In this document: in pieces, positions 36,469 through 46,457 of the stretch | How positions within the stretch are numbered: the first letter of the stretch is position 1 | Layout of the letters: each line of letters begins with the position of its first letter | Source: Lachnospiraceae bacterium | GTDB taxonomy: Bacteria > Bacillota > Clostridia > Lachnospirales > Lachnospiraceae | DNA length: 64,000 bases | Reading direction: 5' to 3' | NCBI GenBank assembly: GCA_022774505.1 | Contig: JALFLW010000073.1 | Coordinates: forward strand, 1-64,000 | Notes under the pieces: generated by a model | The model's database searches: none | Told to the model about the DNA's origin: nothing | What the model saw: the letters and a program-made list of their open reading frames with translations, nothing else | Translations under genes and position numbers: made by a program

Positions 36469-37518
36469 TCAGTATCCCATCCCGGCTGTGATTTCTTCAA
36501 CTGTTTTTGTTGGCTTATAATTGTCAGTTCCGAAAAGTTTTTTGTGCAGCTTAGTTACATTTGATGAAAGTGTGGTAGGAAAATCATAATATATTCCATC
36601 AGAAGCACGATGGCAGTCCAGCTCATAAGGAAATCCCTTGCTGTTTTTGATCTCGTATAGAGGCAGATAAACGCCGAGGTGCAGGATTTCCTGGGTGGTC
36701 AGACTGGTATAGATCTGAGGGAGCATTTCGTTCAATACATTGTATAGCGTGAGAGGATCGCTTTTTTTGGCTTTAGCGACAATTGCTTTCAAGACCTTAC
36801 GCTGTCTTTTGGCACGGGTAAAGTCTCCTCCGGATGTATAACGTACCCTGCAGTAGCCGGTTGCCTGAACACCCGTTAGGGTCTGTTTGCCGGCATGTTT
36901 TATCTTTTTGTACGGCATTCCATTGATCTTTGCAACGTCATGTGCATAAGCATTGACCCATTTTAATTCATCCTTATGGATAGTCAGGGTAATCCCTCCG
37001 AGTGCATCGATCACATTAGAAAGGGCACTGAAATTAACGGTAATGAAATCATGGACATTTAAGTCGAAATTCTGGTTTAGTGTCCGCACTGCCAGATCCG
37101 GTCCGCCATAGGCATAGGCATGATTGATCTTGCTGTAGCCATGACCATCGATGCGGACATAGGTATCACGGTAAATGGAAGTAAGCTTTACATCATGGGT
37201 TTTATTGTTGATACTTACCAGGATGATGGAATCACTTCTGGTATTTTTTTTCAGATCATTTGCTCTGGAATCGACGCCATATACGACAATATTGGTATGA
37301 TTTTTTAAGTTGTTGTCTGTAATGTCATTGTTGATCCCGGTGTTATCTAAAGGATGATTTTCTATTTCATCGATCTTGTTGATGAGATTGAGAAGGATCA
37401 TGACAAAAGCCATGATCACAAGCAGTATGACAAGCAGCAGGATCCGGATATGTTTCTTTTTTTTCTTTTTTTGTCTGATCCGCTCATTTTTGGCGGCACG
37501 GCTGCGGTAAGTATCCAT
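36469..37518 (-). CDS. LytR-CpsA-Psr (LCP) family wall-polymer ligase
   Basis: A 349-aa protein with a very basic cytoplasmic N terminus (KNERIRQKKKKKKH), one membrane helix (about 25-45) and an extracytoplasmic LCP domain: VVYGVDSRANDLKKNTRSDS, YRDTYVRI, the GGxxxx region and the Arg-rich RVRYTSGGDFTRAKRQ. LCP enzymes transfer undecaprenyl-linked anionic polymers or capsule to peptidoglycan. The neighbouring gene primes such a lipid-linked polymer, so the pair likely acts on one polysaccharide. Confidence 0.93.
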   Translation of the reverse strand: MDTYRSRAAKNERIRQKKKKKKHIRILLLVILLVIMAFVMILLNLINKIDEIENHPLDNTGINNDITDNNLKNHTNIVVYGVDSRANDLKKNTRSDSIILVSINNKTHDVKLTSIYRDTYVRIDGHGYSKINHAYAYGGPDLAVRTLNQNFDLNVHDFITVNFSALSNVIDALGGITLTIHKDELKWVNAYAHDVAKINGMPYKKIKHAGKQTLTGVQATGYCRVRYTSGGDFTRAKRQRKVLKAIVAKAKKSDPLTLYNVLNEMLPQIYTSLTTQEILHLGVYLPLYEIKNSKGFPYELDCHRASDGIYYDFPTTLSSNVTKLHKKLFGTDNYKPTKTVEEITAGMGY

Positions 37519-37534
37519 ATATAAGCCTCATTTC

Positions 37535-38965
37535 TTAATAAGCATTTTTGTTTACGTTTCGACCAAAGAAGGTTAAAAACAGGATCTTGAAGTCAAGCCA
37601 GAGAGTCCAGTTTTCTACATAATAAAGGTCACATTCGATCCGCTTTACGATAGAGGTATCACCGCGGTAACCATTGACCTGAGCCCATCCTGTCATTCCG
37701 GGACGTACCTGATGTTTGATCATATAACGGGGAATAACCTCTTGGAATTTTTTGACAAAAAACGGGCGTTCCGGCCGTGGTCCGACCAGACTCATGTCTC
37801 CCCGGAGGACATTGACAAGCTGTGGCAGTTCATCAATATTTGTTTTGCGCATGAACTTGCCGATCGGAGTGACACGGGGGTCATCCTTGGTTGTCCAGGC
37901 TTTTTTCTCTTCGGATGCCTCCTGAACCTTCATTGAGCGGAATTTGTACATCTGAAAAGCCTTATTGTGAAGACCGATACGTTCCTGCTTAAAGATTAAT
38001 GGTCCCGGTGAGGTGATCTTGATGATCAATGCGACGATCAGCATTGGAATAGCCAGGATGATCAGTCCGAAAAGTGATCCCAAAATGTCGATCGTGCGTT
38101 TGACGGCATTATTTAAAGAGGAACTCAGAGGGACATGACGTACATGGATGATCGGCAGTCCATCCAGATCCTCCGTATAAGGCTTTGTGGGAATGACATG
38201 ATTATAATCCGGAATAAACTTTGTATGCACACCGGCCTTTTCACAGATCGTCACAATGGATTCAAGTTTGGAAAATTCATCAATGCTTAATGTAATGGCA
38301 ATCTCGTCATACGCATTTGTGCTTAAAAGATCGGACAGCATGGCAATATTGCCAATGACAGGAATCCCACGATAAGAATCCTCTGTATTTTTATGATCAT
38401 CCAGGATACCATGGATAAAATAACCCCATTCCGGATGGACACGGAGGCGGTCGATATACCCCTCTGCAGTACGGCTGTAGCCTACGAGCAGGATATGCTT
38501 GAGGTTTTTGCCGGCTTTACGCATTTTTCGCAGGATCCGGTTTACCGTCAGACGGAAAATGAAATCAATGCACAGATTCATAATGGCAAAGATTCCCAAA
38601 AACAGACGGGCGTAGTTTTGCTGTTTTATAAAGAAAAGAACGGCAACACAATAAATAATCCCGAAGAAATTAGCCTTGATCAGATTAAAAAGCTCTGTAC
38701 GCCGGCTGGAAGTTCTTTTAGGATTGTATAAATTGCAGAAATAATATATAATCAGATAGCATGGAACCAGGAAAACAAGCATATTGATATAATCCTGTTC
38801 CGGGCGGATGTAGCCGATAGGAGCCGGGATGATACGCCAGCGGACCAAAGGGCTCCACAGATCATCAAAACGCAGTCTCCAGGATAGTATAAAGGAAAGT
38901 GCAATGATGATCGCGTCCACGATCACATGCATCAGATTTAACAATTTTTGGTTGTCCTTAATCAC
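37535..38965 (-). CDS. Undecaprenyl-phosphate sugar phosphotransferase (exopolysaccharide priming)
   Basis: A 476-aa polyprenyl-phosphate hexose-1-phosphate transferase (WcaJ/CpsE type). It has four or five N-terminal membrane helices, a CoA-binding-like Rossmann region (about 150-255), a further helix, and the C-terminal catalytic bacterial sugar transferase domain: [43 protein letters not shown] and the final Trp-rich segment. It starts an exopolysaccharide or wall polymer on the lipid carrier. The GTG at 38965 was chosen because AAGGTGA is 5 nt upstream; an in-frame GTG at 38998 lacks an RBS. First gene of the four-gene minus-strand operon. Confidence 0.92.
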   Translation of the reverse strand: MIKDNQKLLNLMHVIVDAIIIALSFILSWRLRFDDLWSPLVRWRIIPAPIGYIRPEQDYINMLVFLVPCYLIIYYFCNLYNPKRTSSRRTELFNLIKANFFGIIYCVAVLFFIKQQNYARLFLGIFAIMNLCIDFIFRLTVNRILRKMRKAGKNLKHILLVGYSRTAEGYIDRLRVHPEWGYFIHGILDDHKNTEDSYRGIPVIGNIAMLSDLLSTNAYDEIAITLSIDEFSKLESIVTICEKAGVHTKFIPDYNHVIPTKPYTEDLDGLPIIHVRHVPLSSSLNNAVKRTIDILGSLFGLIILAIPMLIVALIIKITSPGPLIFKQERIGLHNKAFQMYKFRSMKVQEASEEKKAWTTKDDPRVTPIGKFMRKTNIDELPQLVNVLRGDMSLVGPRPERPFFVKKFQEVIPRYMIKHQVRPGMTGWAQVNGYRGDTSIVKRIECDLYYVENWTLWLDFKILFLTFFGRNVNKNAY

Positions 38966-39171
38966 GAAATCACCTTCTTTGTAAAGATTTTGAACCACCT
39001 TATTATAATAGTTTCCGATATAAATCGCAATATTATTTGTAAAAGGAACAAAATTTTTATGACTTTTTCACAAGTATGTCACAAATGATTGATAGACTTA
39101 TGCATTAGATACAGAGGGAGAATTACCCGGAAGGGTTCTTTTGGGACAATGAAAGGCAGGTTAGGATTAAT

Positions 39172-40917
39172 ATGGAAGATAAAAATCAAGGTACAAATGA
39201 ATATACCGGTGAATATGGCAATACAATGGAAAGAAATGATGCACCGCAGCAGGATAATGATATGAAGAATCCGGACGAGAGCGGCGTTTACAGCTATTCC
39301 TACCGTGATCATAAGTCCGAGGCCACCAGCTCAGGGGACTATCGTGCCAGTGAAAATGGGAGTGGGACGACGCAGTCAAATAACGGTGAAGCCGGAGAGG
39401 GAACAGATGCCGGTGCGGCAGAGACTTCAGCAGGCAGTGACGGGTGGACATCGGCAGGTCCCCAGCAGGTGCCACCATATACGCAGGGGGAGAATGATAC
39501 CACTGCTAAAAAAGAAAAAAGAAAGCCTGTTATTACCGGCAGGAAGATTGCTGCCTGTGCAGGTCTTGCGGTAATATTTGGTATTGTTGCGGCAGTATGT
39601 TTTCAGGGAGTATGTTATTTTTCAAGTCATGTGCTTGGTGTAAATCTGACAGGAGGCGGAAATATTGCCTATACTACCGATCAGGTAAAATATACCAATG
39701 CATCTACGATAGCAGCGATCGGTACGGCAGATGTATCCGGGATCGCACAGCAGACAATGCCGTCTATCGTTTCTATCACCAGTACGACACAAGGGGAAGG
39801 TTCGTATGATCTGTTTGGTCAGTATTATCAGGGTCAGGACGAAGTGAGTGCCGGGACCGGTTTTATTGTAGGAAAGAATGATACAGAGCTGTTGATCGCT
39901 ACAAATAATCATGTGGTAGATGGTGCCAAGGCGATCTCTGTGCAGTTTTTTGATGAGGAAGTATATAATGCCAAGACGAAGGGAAATGATTCTTCGGCCG
40001 ACCTTGCAGTGATCGCAGTGAAGCTTAAAGATATGAAGAAGTCATCATTGGATGCGATTCGTATAGCCACATTGGGAGACTCTTCGGAATGTAAAGTAGG
40101 AGAGATGGTAGTCGCTATAGGAAATGCATTGGGCTATGGTCAGTCCGTGACGGTCGGATATGTCAGTGCAAAGGACAGAGAGATAACAGAGCAGAGTGAG
40201 GATGGAAGTACTCAGAGCAGCAAAATGAAGGTAATCCAGACGGATGCAGCGATCAATCCGGGAAATAGTGGCGGACCTTTGCTGGATATGCAGGGAAAAG
40301 TGATCGGGATCAATTCATCAAAGATCGCAGCATCTTCTGTAGAGGGTGTCGGTTATTCTATTCCGATCTCTGAGGCAACTCCGATCATAGATGAACTGAT
40401 GAACAGAGAAGTGCTGACGGATTCCCAAAAGGGATATCTTGGTATCAGTGGCAAGACAGTTACAGAGGAAGCTTCCAATTTCAATATGCCGGAAGGTGTG
40501 TATGTATCTGAGGTCGCAAAGGATGGTGCGGCCGGCAGGGCAGGCATTAAGACGGGAGACATCATTACCGCGATCAATGGAATAAAAGTGACAACCATTG
40601 AGAGTCTGAAGGAAAAGGCAAACAGTTACAAGAAAGGGACGAAAGTTAAGATCACTCTTAAGAGAAGTGACAACGGATCCTATAAAGAACAGGAGATAGA
40701 AGTTACACTTCAGGGATCCGGCTCCTTAAACAGTCTTCAGAGCGGAAATAAAGACAGCAGTCAGGGCTCTCAGGACGGTAAAGACAATTCCGGAAATGAT
40801 TCCGGTTCATCAGAGAATAATGGAAACGATCAGAATGGTCAGTCGGGACAGGACGGTTCGGATAATGACAGTGATTCCTTCGGATGGGGAGATTTATTCC
40901 CGGGCTTTGGAAATTAA
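39172..40917 (+). CDS. htrA: HtrA/DegP-like membrane-anchored serine protease
   Basis: A 581-aa protease for misfolded extracytoplasmic proteins. A low-complexity cytoplasmic N-terminal region (~115 aa, rich in Gly, Ser, Asn, Glu) is followed by a membrane helix (about 122-145) and a trypsin-like domain with the triad H247 (NNHVVDG), D277 (SADLAVI) and S366 (GNSGGP). One PDZ domain (about 410-505) comes next, then an unusual ~70-residue Ser/Gly/Asn/Asp/Gln tail. The long N-terminal and C-terminal disordered parts are larger than in Bacillus HtrA. Divergent from the sugar-transferase operon and upstream of an LtaS-like gene. Confidence 0.95.
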   Translation: MEDKNQGTNEYTGEYGNTMERNDAPQQDNDMKNPDESGVYSYSYRDHKSEATSSGDYRASENGSGTTQSNNGEAGEGTDAGAAETSAGSDGWTSAGPQQVPPYTQGENDTTAKKEKRKPVITGRKIAACAGLAVIFGIVAAVCFQGVCYFSSHVLGVNLTGGGNIAYTTDQVKYTNASTIAAIGTADVSGIAQQTMPSIVSITSTTQGEGSYDLFGQYYQGQDEVSAGTGFIVGKNDTELLIATNNHVVDGAKAISVQFFDEEVYNAKTKGNDSSADLAVIAVKLKDMKKSSLDAIRIATLGDSSECKVGEMVVAIGNALGYGQSVTVGYVSAKDREITEQSEDGSTQSSKMKVIQTDAAINPGNSGGPLLDMQGKVIGINSSKIAASSVEGVGYSIPISEATPIIDELMNREVLTDSQKGYLGISGKTVTEEASNFNMPEGVYVSEVAKDGAAGRAGIKTGDIITAINGIKVTTIESLKEKANSYKKGTKVKITLKRSDNGSYKEQEIEVTLQGSGSLNSLQSGNKDSSQGSQDGKDNSGNDSGSSENNGNDQNGQSGQDGSDNDSDSFGWGDLFPGFGN

Positions 40918-40953
40918 AGGGGCAGATCTTCAACTTGGAAGGAGACAGCATTG

Positions 40954-42804
40954 ATGGAAAAGAAAACTGGCTGGGAGAGGATCAGCAGGCGATGGTGGTT
41001 TCAGACAATTCTATTTGTCCTGCTGTCCTTTGTGGAATATGTCACACTGGAAGCATTTTTGAGTGGGGACGTATACAGCATTGGTTTAGAATATGGCATT
41101 AAAAATATTATGCTCCTGATGGGAGTTAATCTTATCCTTGTGTCTGTGACACAGTGGATGAGATTAACATTTCTCCTGTCAGGAGTATTTGTGCTGATAT
41201 TGGGAATGGCAAATTATTTTGTTGATGCATTTCGTGGATATGGTATTGTCTATATGGATATATATGCATTGAAGACAGCGGCTAATGTGGCAGGAGAATA
41301 TAAATATCACGGATCGCCTCAGCTGCTGCTGGGACTTGTGCTGGGGATCGCGGCACTTGTATTATGCATTGTGATAACACCCTCCCGTCCGATGAAAAGA
41401 TCCTTGAGGAAAAGTCTTGCTTCTGTAGCCGGTGCCGCAGCCGGCGCCGCTTTTTTTGTCTGGATCAATCTTGGACAGGGATTTTTTGGCGATGTAAATA
41501 ATCTGACCTGGGATCACAGTATTGGGATGTCCCAATACGGATATCTTCTCTATGTGACAGCAAATGCAGGGCAGGCAGGGGTAGAAAAGCCGGAGGGATA
41601 TTCACCTCAAAAGGCCGATGAGATATTGTCACGTTATTCTGACAGCTCTAAGGTCAACAGTGTTTTGGCTTCGCATGCCGGATCGGCAAAGTCCCCTAAT
41701 CTGCTCATGATCATGAATGAGTCCTTTTCGGATCTGAGTGTTTTGGGAAAGTTTGATACGGATCAGGCATATCTGCCGTTCCTTAAGAGTTTGAAAAAAA
41801 ATACCATACGAGGTTATGCAGACTCTTCTGTATATGGTGGCTATACGGCCAATTCAGAATTTGAATTTCTGACGGGCTGCACTAAGGCGTTTCTGCCGGG
41901 AAATCCATATCTGCAATATATTAAGGATTATCTGCCTAATGTGATAAGCAATATAAAGACACAGGATAAGTATCAGGAAGCGATTGCCGTGCATCCCTAT
42001 AATCCGTCAGGATATAACAGGAACAGGGTATATCCTCTCCTTTTTATGGACAGATTTTTGGATATTGACGATTTCAAATCTCCGGTGAAGGTCAGAAAAT
42101 ATATTTCAGATGCATCGGATTACCGGATGCTGGAAAAACTCTATAAAGAGAAGAAAAAGGGGTCTTCCTTATGTCTTTTTAATGTGACGATGCAGAACCA
42201 TAGTGCCTATGATGATACAGATTATACCTTTGAAAATCCGGTGAAATTGACAGGAATGAGTCTGCAGCCGGAAGCAGAGCAATACCTCTCTCTTGTGAAG
42301 ATGTCGGATGATGCATTAGCACAGTTGATCGGATATTTTGAAAAACAAAAGGAACCGGTGATCATTGTATTGTTTGGAGATCATCAGCCACATCTGCCGG
42401 ATTATTTTTATCAGAAAGTCATGGGCTGCATGCCGGATGCTCTGAGCCGGAAAGAGTCAATGAAACGTTATCAGGTGCCGTTTATCATCTGGGCGAATTA
42501 TGATATTAAAGAGACTAAGATCGAAAGGATATCGATCAATTACCTGTCCACACTGATGATGGAAACAGCAGGGCTGGAGCTGACGGATTTTCAGAAATTT
42601 CTATTAGATATGTATCAGGATATTCCATCTCTGAGTGCAAATGGATTTTATGACAGAGAGGGAAATTTATATAACTGGGATGATATCGGAGAGGCGGGAG
42701 CCAGATACCAAAAATGGATCCGGGAGTATAAGATTGTCCAATATAATTATCTTTTTGATGAGAAAAACCGAAATAATGCACACTATCAGTTAAAAGAAAA
42801 ATAA
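40954..42804 (+). CDS. LTA synthase family phosphoglycerol transferase
   Basis: A 616-aa membrane enzyme with four or five N-terminal helices (about 15-180) and an extracytoplasmic sulfatase-like domain. Metal and catalytic landmarks are MIMNESFSDLS, nucleophile T298 in GGYTANSEFEFLTG, and VLFGDHQPHLPD. It should polymerise or transfer glycerol-phosphate units from phosphatidylglycerol onto lipid or glycan carriers. Whether it makes true lipoteichoic acid or decorates a glycan cannot be told. The ATG at 40954 has AAGGAG 9 nt upstream. It follows htrA by 36 bp. Confidence 0.9.
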   Translation: MEKKTGWERISRRWWFQTILFVLLSFVEYVTLEAFLSGDVYSIGLEYGIKNIMLLMGVNLILVSVTQWMRLTFLLSGVFVLILGMANYFVDAFRGYGIVYMDIYALKTAANVAGEYKYHGSPQLLLGLVLGIAALVLCIVITPSRPMKRSLRKSLASVAGAAAGAAFFVWINLGQGFFGDVNNLTWDHSIGMSQYGYLLYVTANAGQAGVEKPEGYSPQKADEILSRYSDSSKVNSVLASHAGSAKSPNLLMIMNESFSDLSVLGKFDTDQAYLPFLKSLKKNTIRGYADSSVYGGYTANSEFEFLTGCTKAFLPGNPYLQYIKDYLPNVISNIKTQDKYQEAIAVHPYNPSGYNRNRVYPLLFMDRFLDIDDFKSPVKVRKYISDASDYRMLEKLYKEKKKGSSLCLFNVTMQNHSAYDDTDYTFENPVKLTGMSLQPEAEQYLSLVKMSDDALAQLIGYFEKQKEPVIIVLFGDHQPHLPDYFYQKVMGCMPDALSRKESMKRYQVPFIIWANYDIKETKIERISINYLSTLMMETAGLELTDFQKFLLDMYQDIPSLSANGFYDREGNLYNWDDIGEAGARYQKWIREYKIVQYNYLFDEKNRNNAHYQLKEK

Positions 42805-42819
42805 GAAAAGGAGTGTCAT

Positions 42820-43587
42820 ATGCCAAAAAAAGGAAATGTAGCGGTTATTACGGGAGCGTCTTCCGGAATGGGAAGAGAATTTGCAATCCAGATAGCACAG
42901 AATTATCCGAGTATTCAGGAGTTTTGGATCATTGCCAGAAGAAAAGACAGACTGGAACAGCTGCAGCAGAAACTGTTGGGCCGGAAAGTCAAAATACTGC
43001 AATTGGATCTGAGCTGCCAGAAAGATATCGATGAGCTCGAGCAGACGCTGGAGAGGAAAAAGCCAAGGGTAAGAATTCTTGTGAATGCGGCCGGATTCGG
43101 AATCATAGGAAAGATAGGAAAGATGCAGCAGAAAGACTGCACGGGAATGGTAGACCTGAATTGCAGGGCACTCACGGCAGTAACGCATATCGTCCTGCCG
43201 TATATGACCGGAAAGGGACAGATCATACAGATGGCATCTTCCGCTGCTTTTATGCCACAGCCGGGATTTGCTGTATATGCTGCGAGCAAATCATATGTGC
43301 TTTGCTTTTCACGGGCATTGGGCCGGGAGCTTAAGGGAAAAGGAATTACAGTCACGGCAGTCTGTCCGGGACCGGTCAAGACAGAATTTTTTGATATTGC
43401 AGAGACATATGAAGCTGTAAAGTTATATAAAAAACTGACGATGGCAAAGGCTGACAGAGTGGTACATCAGGCCTTGGTCGACGCAAAAAACGGACGAAGT
43501 GTGTCTGTGTACGGACCGTTAATGAAGGGGTTCCGGCTTCTGGCAAAGTTTCTTCCGGTGGATTTTCTCATGATGTTTGTGAAATAA
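42820..43587 (+). CDS. Short-chain dehydrogenase/reductase
   Basis: A 255-aa classical SDR: cofactor motif TGASSGMG near residue 12, NAAG, catalytic Ser in MASSAAFMP and YAASK. The IIARRKDRLEQL segment after the second strand suggests NADP(H) preference through its Arg residues. The substrate is unknown; SDRs of this DltE/YqjQ-like group act on lipids, ketones or sugars. It lies 15 bp downstream of the LtaS-like gene and is probably co-transcribed. Confidence 0.88.
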   Translation: MPKKGNVAVITGASSGMGREFAIQIAQNYPSIQEFWIIARRKDRLEQLQQKLLGRKVKILQLDLSCQKDIDELEQTLERKKPRVRILVNAAGFGIIGKIGKMQQKDCTGMVDLNCRALTAVTHIVLPYMTGKGQIIQMASSAAFMPQPGFAVYAASKSYVLCFSRALGRELKGKGITVTAVCPGPVKTEFFDIAETYEAVKLYKKLTMAKADRVVHQALVDAKNGRSVSVYGPLMKGFRLLAKFLPVDFLMMFVK

Positions 43588-43653
43588 CGGATCAACATAG
43601 AGGATATTTGTGAAATTACCCGGATAAAATACCGCCAAAATGACGAAACGAGC

Positions 43654-43682
43654 TTGACACGAATTAAAAAAAAGAGTATCAT
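43654..43682 (+). promoter_or_regulatory. Promoter of the ilvBN T-box transcript
   Basis: TTGACA at 43654-43659, a 17-nt spacer and TATCAT at 43677-43682, ~30 bp before the first T-box stem. Confidence 0.75.
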
Positions 43683-43711
43683 CTATTATTATTTGAAAAG
43701 AAAAAAGCGAT

Positions 43712-44001
43712 GATGAGGAGGAGTACATACATTGCAGATTTTGAGAGAGGAAACGGCTGGTGGAAGTTTCTATTCTGATTGTATGGAAGTAGCCTTTGAG
43801 CAGTGGAACGAACGGGAGTGATCCTCAGTAGCATCCAACGGATTCCCACCGTTACAGGGGAACGGTATATCAGACAGATCATATGTCTGCGTGCCGGCAG
43901 AGTGCAGGTGATCCCGATGACAGACTGATGATCAGGGATTCCTGAAATTAGGTGGTAACACGGAAGATATTCGTCCTAAGTCAGATGACTTAGGACTTTT
44001 T
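43712..44001 (+). promoter_or_regulatory. T-box leader of ilvBN, apparent Val (GTA) specifier
   Basis: A tRNA-sensing leader. Stem I closes with CATACA/TGTATG, with AGTA on the 5' side and GAA followed by GTA (43789-43791) on the 3' side, so the specifier reads as a valine codon. The T-box sequence AGGTGGTAACACGG lies at 43950-43963. The terminator is GTCCTAAGTCA-GA-TGACTTAGGAC with T5 (43973-44001). Uncharged tRNA-Val would favour readthrough into ilvB. The 43588-44066 gap holds this leader and its promoter. The specifier assignment is by hand alignment with the trpE leader. Confidence 0.85.
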
Positions 44002-44066
44002 ATTTATGGGAAATCATTCATTTTTTATAGGATAAAATTGTTTTGCGTATTGAAAGGAGTAATAAG

Positions 44067-45788
44067 ATGATCAAAGGTACAGAATTATTTGTAAAAGCTT
44101 TAAAAGCAGAGGGGGTTGATACTCTGTTTGCATATCCCGGAGGACAGGCAGTAGATCTTTTTGATGCTTTATATGATGAACATGAGATAGAAATGATCCT
44201 TCCGAGACATGAACAGGCACTGATACATGCTGCTGACGGTTATGCAAGATCTACGGGAAAGGTAGGTGTTTGTCTGGTCACAAGCGGCCCGGGAGCGACA
44301 AATCTGGTGACAGGTATTGCAACAGCCAATTATGACAGTGTGCCGTTGGTATGTTTTACGGGACAGGTGCCTCTCGGACTGATGGGAAATGATGCATTTC
44401 AGGAGGTTGATATCGTAGGCATTACACGAAATATATGCAAGTATGCCGTTACAGTCCGAAAAAGAGAGGATCTGGGACGGATCATCAAGGAGGCATTTTA
44501 TATTGCACGGACAGGCAGACCCGGACCGGTAGTTGTAGATCTGCCAAAGGATATACAGGTAGCCCTGGGGGATGAAGAGTATCCGGAAGAGGTAAATATC
44601 CGTGGGTATAAGCCAAATGACAGTGTGCATGTAGGTCAGGTTAAGAAGGCTGTTTCACTTTTGAAGAAAGCGAAAAAACCGCTGTTTCTTCTGGGAGGCG
44701 GTGTCAATATTTCCTGTGCAAACGAAGAAATGAAAAAGCTGGTGGAGCTTACAGGGGTACCTGTGATCACGACGATTATGGGAAAAGGTGCGATCCCGAC
44801 CAGTCATCCGCTTTATATGGGAAATATCGGTATCCATGGGAGCTATGCAGCCAATCATGCGGTCAGTGAATGTGATGTACTGTTTTCGATCGGAACCAGA
44901 TTTAATGATCGCATTACAGGGAAGATCAGCGAATTTGCAAAAAATGCAAAGATCATACATATTGATATTGATTCGGCATCCATCTCAAAAAACATTGTGG
45001 TTGATGTGCCGATCGTGGCAGATGCCAAACTGGCGGTCAGCAAGGTGCTGGAATATGCGGCCCCATTAAAGATCGAGCCGTGGGTAGAGCGTCTGAAGGA
45101 ATGGAAAAAGACGTATCCTATTACGATGGAGCGGTACGAAGGCCTGACACCGGAAAAGATCATCCGTTATATTGCCCAAAATTATAAAAAACCGATCGTT
45201 GCGACAGATGTCGGACAGAATCAGCTTTGGACAACCCAGTTTCTGGAACTGGAAGGAAACAGGCAGCTGCTTACCTCAGGAGGACTGGGAACCATGGGAT
45301 ATGGTTTCCCGGCTGCCATAGGAGCAAAACTCGGCAATCCTGATGCGGATGTATTTGCTATCTCCGGAGATGGAGGAATGCAGATGAATATTCAGGAATT
45401 TGCGACAGCAGTAGCGTTGGAGATCCCGTTGACCCTGATTGTTTTAAATAATGGATATCTTGGAAATGTCCGTCAGTGGCAGCAGATGCTGTTTGACAGG
45501 AGATATTCCTGCACTTGTCTGACATATCGGAGAAGCTGCCGGCACAATTGTATGGATCCGGATAAAAAGTGTCCGAAGTACAGTCCGGATTTTGTGAAGC
45601 TGGCGGAGAGCTATGACGCATATGGCATGCGGATCACCGATGAAAAAGATATACCAAAAGCATTTGAGTTTGCCCGTTCTCACAAAAATGCACCGACTCT
45701 TTTGGAATTTATTATTGAGAGAGAAGCAAATGTTGCACCGATGGTACCGGTTGGCAATTCATTAGATAATATGATCATGGAGATTTAA
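44067..45788 (+). CDS. ilvB: Acetolactate synthase catalytic subunit with Cys-rich insertion
   Basis: ThDP-dependent condensation of two pyruvates, or pyruvate plus 2-ketobutyrate, in Val/Leu/Ile synthesis. It is 573 aa, with the N-terminal ThDP catalytic motif PRHEQALIHAADGYAR, the SGPGATN strand, a central FAD-type domain and the C-terminal GDGGMQMNIQE / NNGYLGNVRQW motif. Unusual is a segment after RRYS: five cysteines at 482, 484, 491, 495 and 502, where the standard protein has a short loop. Start ATG at 44067 with AAAGGAG 8 nt upstream. ilvN follows 19 bp later. Confidence 0.95.
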   Translation: MIKGTELFVKALKAEGVDTLFAYPGGQAVDLFDALYDEHEIEMILPRHEQALIHAADGYARSTGKVGVCLVTSGPGATNLVTGIATANYDSVPLVCFTGQVPLGLMGNDAFQEVDIVGITRNICKYAVTVRKREDLGRIIKEAFYIARTGRPGPVVVDLPKDIQVALGDEEYPEEVNIRGYKPNDSVHVGQVKKAVSLLKKAKKPLFLLGGGVNISCANEEMKKLVELTGVPVITTIMGKGAIPTSHPLYMGNIGIHGSYAANHAVSECDVLFSIGTRFNDRITGKISEFAKNAKIIHIDIDSASISKNIVVDVPIVADAKLAVSKVLEYAAPLKIEPWVERLKEWKKTYPITMERYEGLTPEKIIRYIAQNYKKPIVATDVGQNQLWTTQFLELEGNRQLLTSGGLGTMGYGFPAAIGAKLGNPDADVFAISGDGGMQMNIQEFATAVALEIPLTLIVLNNGYLGNVRQWQQMLFDRRYSCTCLTYRRSCRHNCMDPDKKCPKYSPDFVKLAESYDAYGMRITDEKDIPKAFEFARSHKNAPTLLEFIIEREANVAPMVPVGNSLDNMIMEI

Positions 45789-45807
45789 GAAAGGCGGGGT
45801 GAAAATT

Positions 45808-46314
45808 ATGGAGACAAAGAAAAGAGTGATCTCTGCATATGTGGAGAATCAGATTGGTGTACTGGCAAAAGTGTCCGGGTTGTTTTCCGGAAAAAATTAT
45901 AATCTGGATACTCTCACGGTGGGAGAGACAGAAGATCCTACGATATCAAGGATGACTATCGGGCTGACCTGCGATGATCTGACTTTTGAACAGATCATCA
46001 AACAGCTTAACCGGAGCGTGGAAGTCATTAAGGTGATCGATTTTACGGATATTCCGATCCGCAAAAAGGAACTATTATATATAAAAGTGAGCAGCTGTAA
46101 TGAAAAAGATAAACAGGAAATCTTTCGTATCGTACAGACCTTTGGCATGGAAGTTGTGGATTATGATAAAAATACGGTTTTGGTGGAATGTGTCAAGACG
46201 GAGGCGCATAACAATGATATGATCGAACTGTTCAAAAAAACGTTTATAAACCGGGTGGAGGTTGTCCGTGGGGGCAGCGTGGCTATTGAAGCGATTTCCA
46301 CCTGTGTTCGATAA
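45808..46314 (+). CDS. ilvN: Acetolactate synthase regulatory subunit
   Basis: A 168-aa regulatory subunit that raises IlvB activity and gives valine feedback inhibition. The N-terminal ACT domain shows YVENQIGVLAKVSGLFSGKNYN and the second half is the ALS_ss_C domain. The ATG at 45808 follows GGCGGGGTG; an in-frame GTG at 45799 would overlap the RBS. Translated from the T-box-controlled transcript. Confidence 0.95.
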   Translation: METKKRVISAYVENQIGVLAKVSGLFSGKNYNLDTLTVGETEDPTISRMTIGLTCDDLTFEQIIKQLNRSVEVIKVIDFTDIPIRKKELLYIKVSSCNEKDKQEIFRIVQTFGMEVVDYDKNTVLVECVKTEAHNNDMIELFKKTFINRVEVVRGGSVAIEAISTCVR

Positions 46315-46403
46315 AAGCAGCCGGTCTGAAAGAGCTGTATATATGAATTTTTGCACGGATTCCACATTCTTTTTATATTCTATCAAAAAAGTGGGAAAAG
46401 TGA

Positions 46404-46431
46404 TTGACAAATCAGATAATCGGAGTATAAT
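46404..46431 (+). promoter_or_regulatory. Promoter of the trp operon
   Basis: TTGACA at 46404-46409, a 16-nt spacer and TATAAT at 46426-46431. Confidence 0.8.
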
Positions 46432-46457
46432 GTAATCAAATTGAATATTTCAAACCG

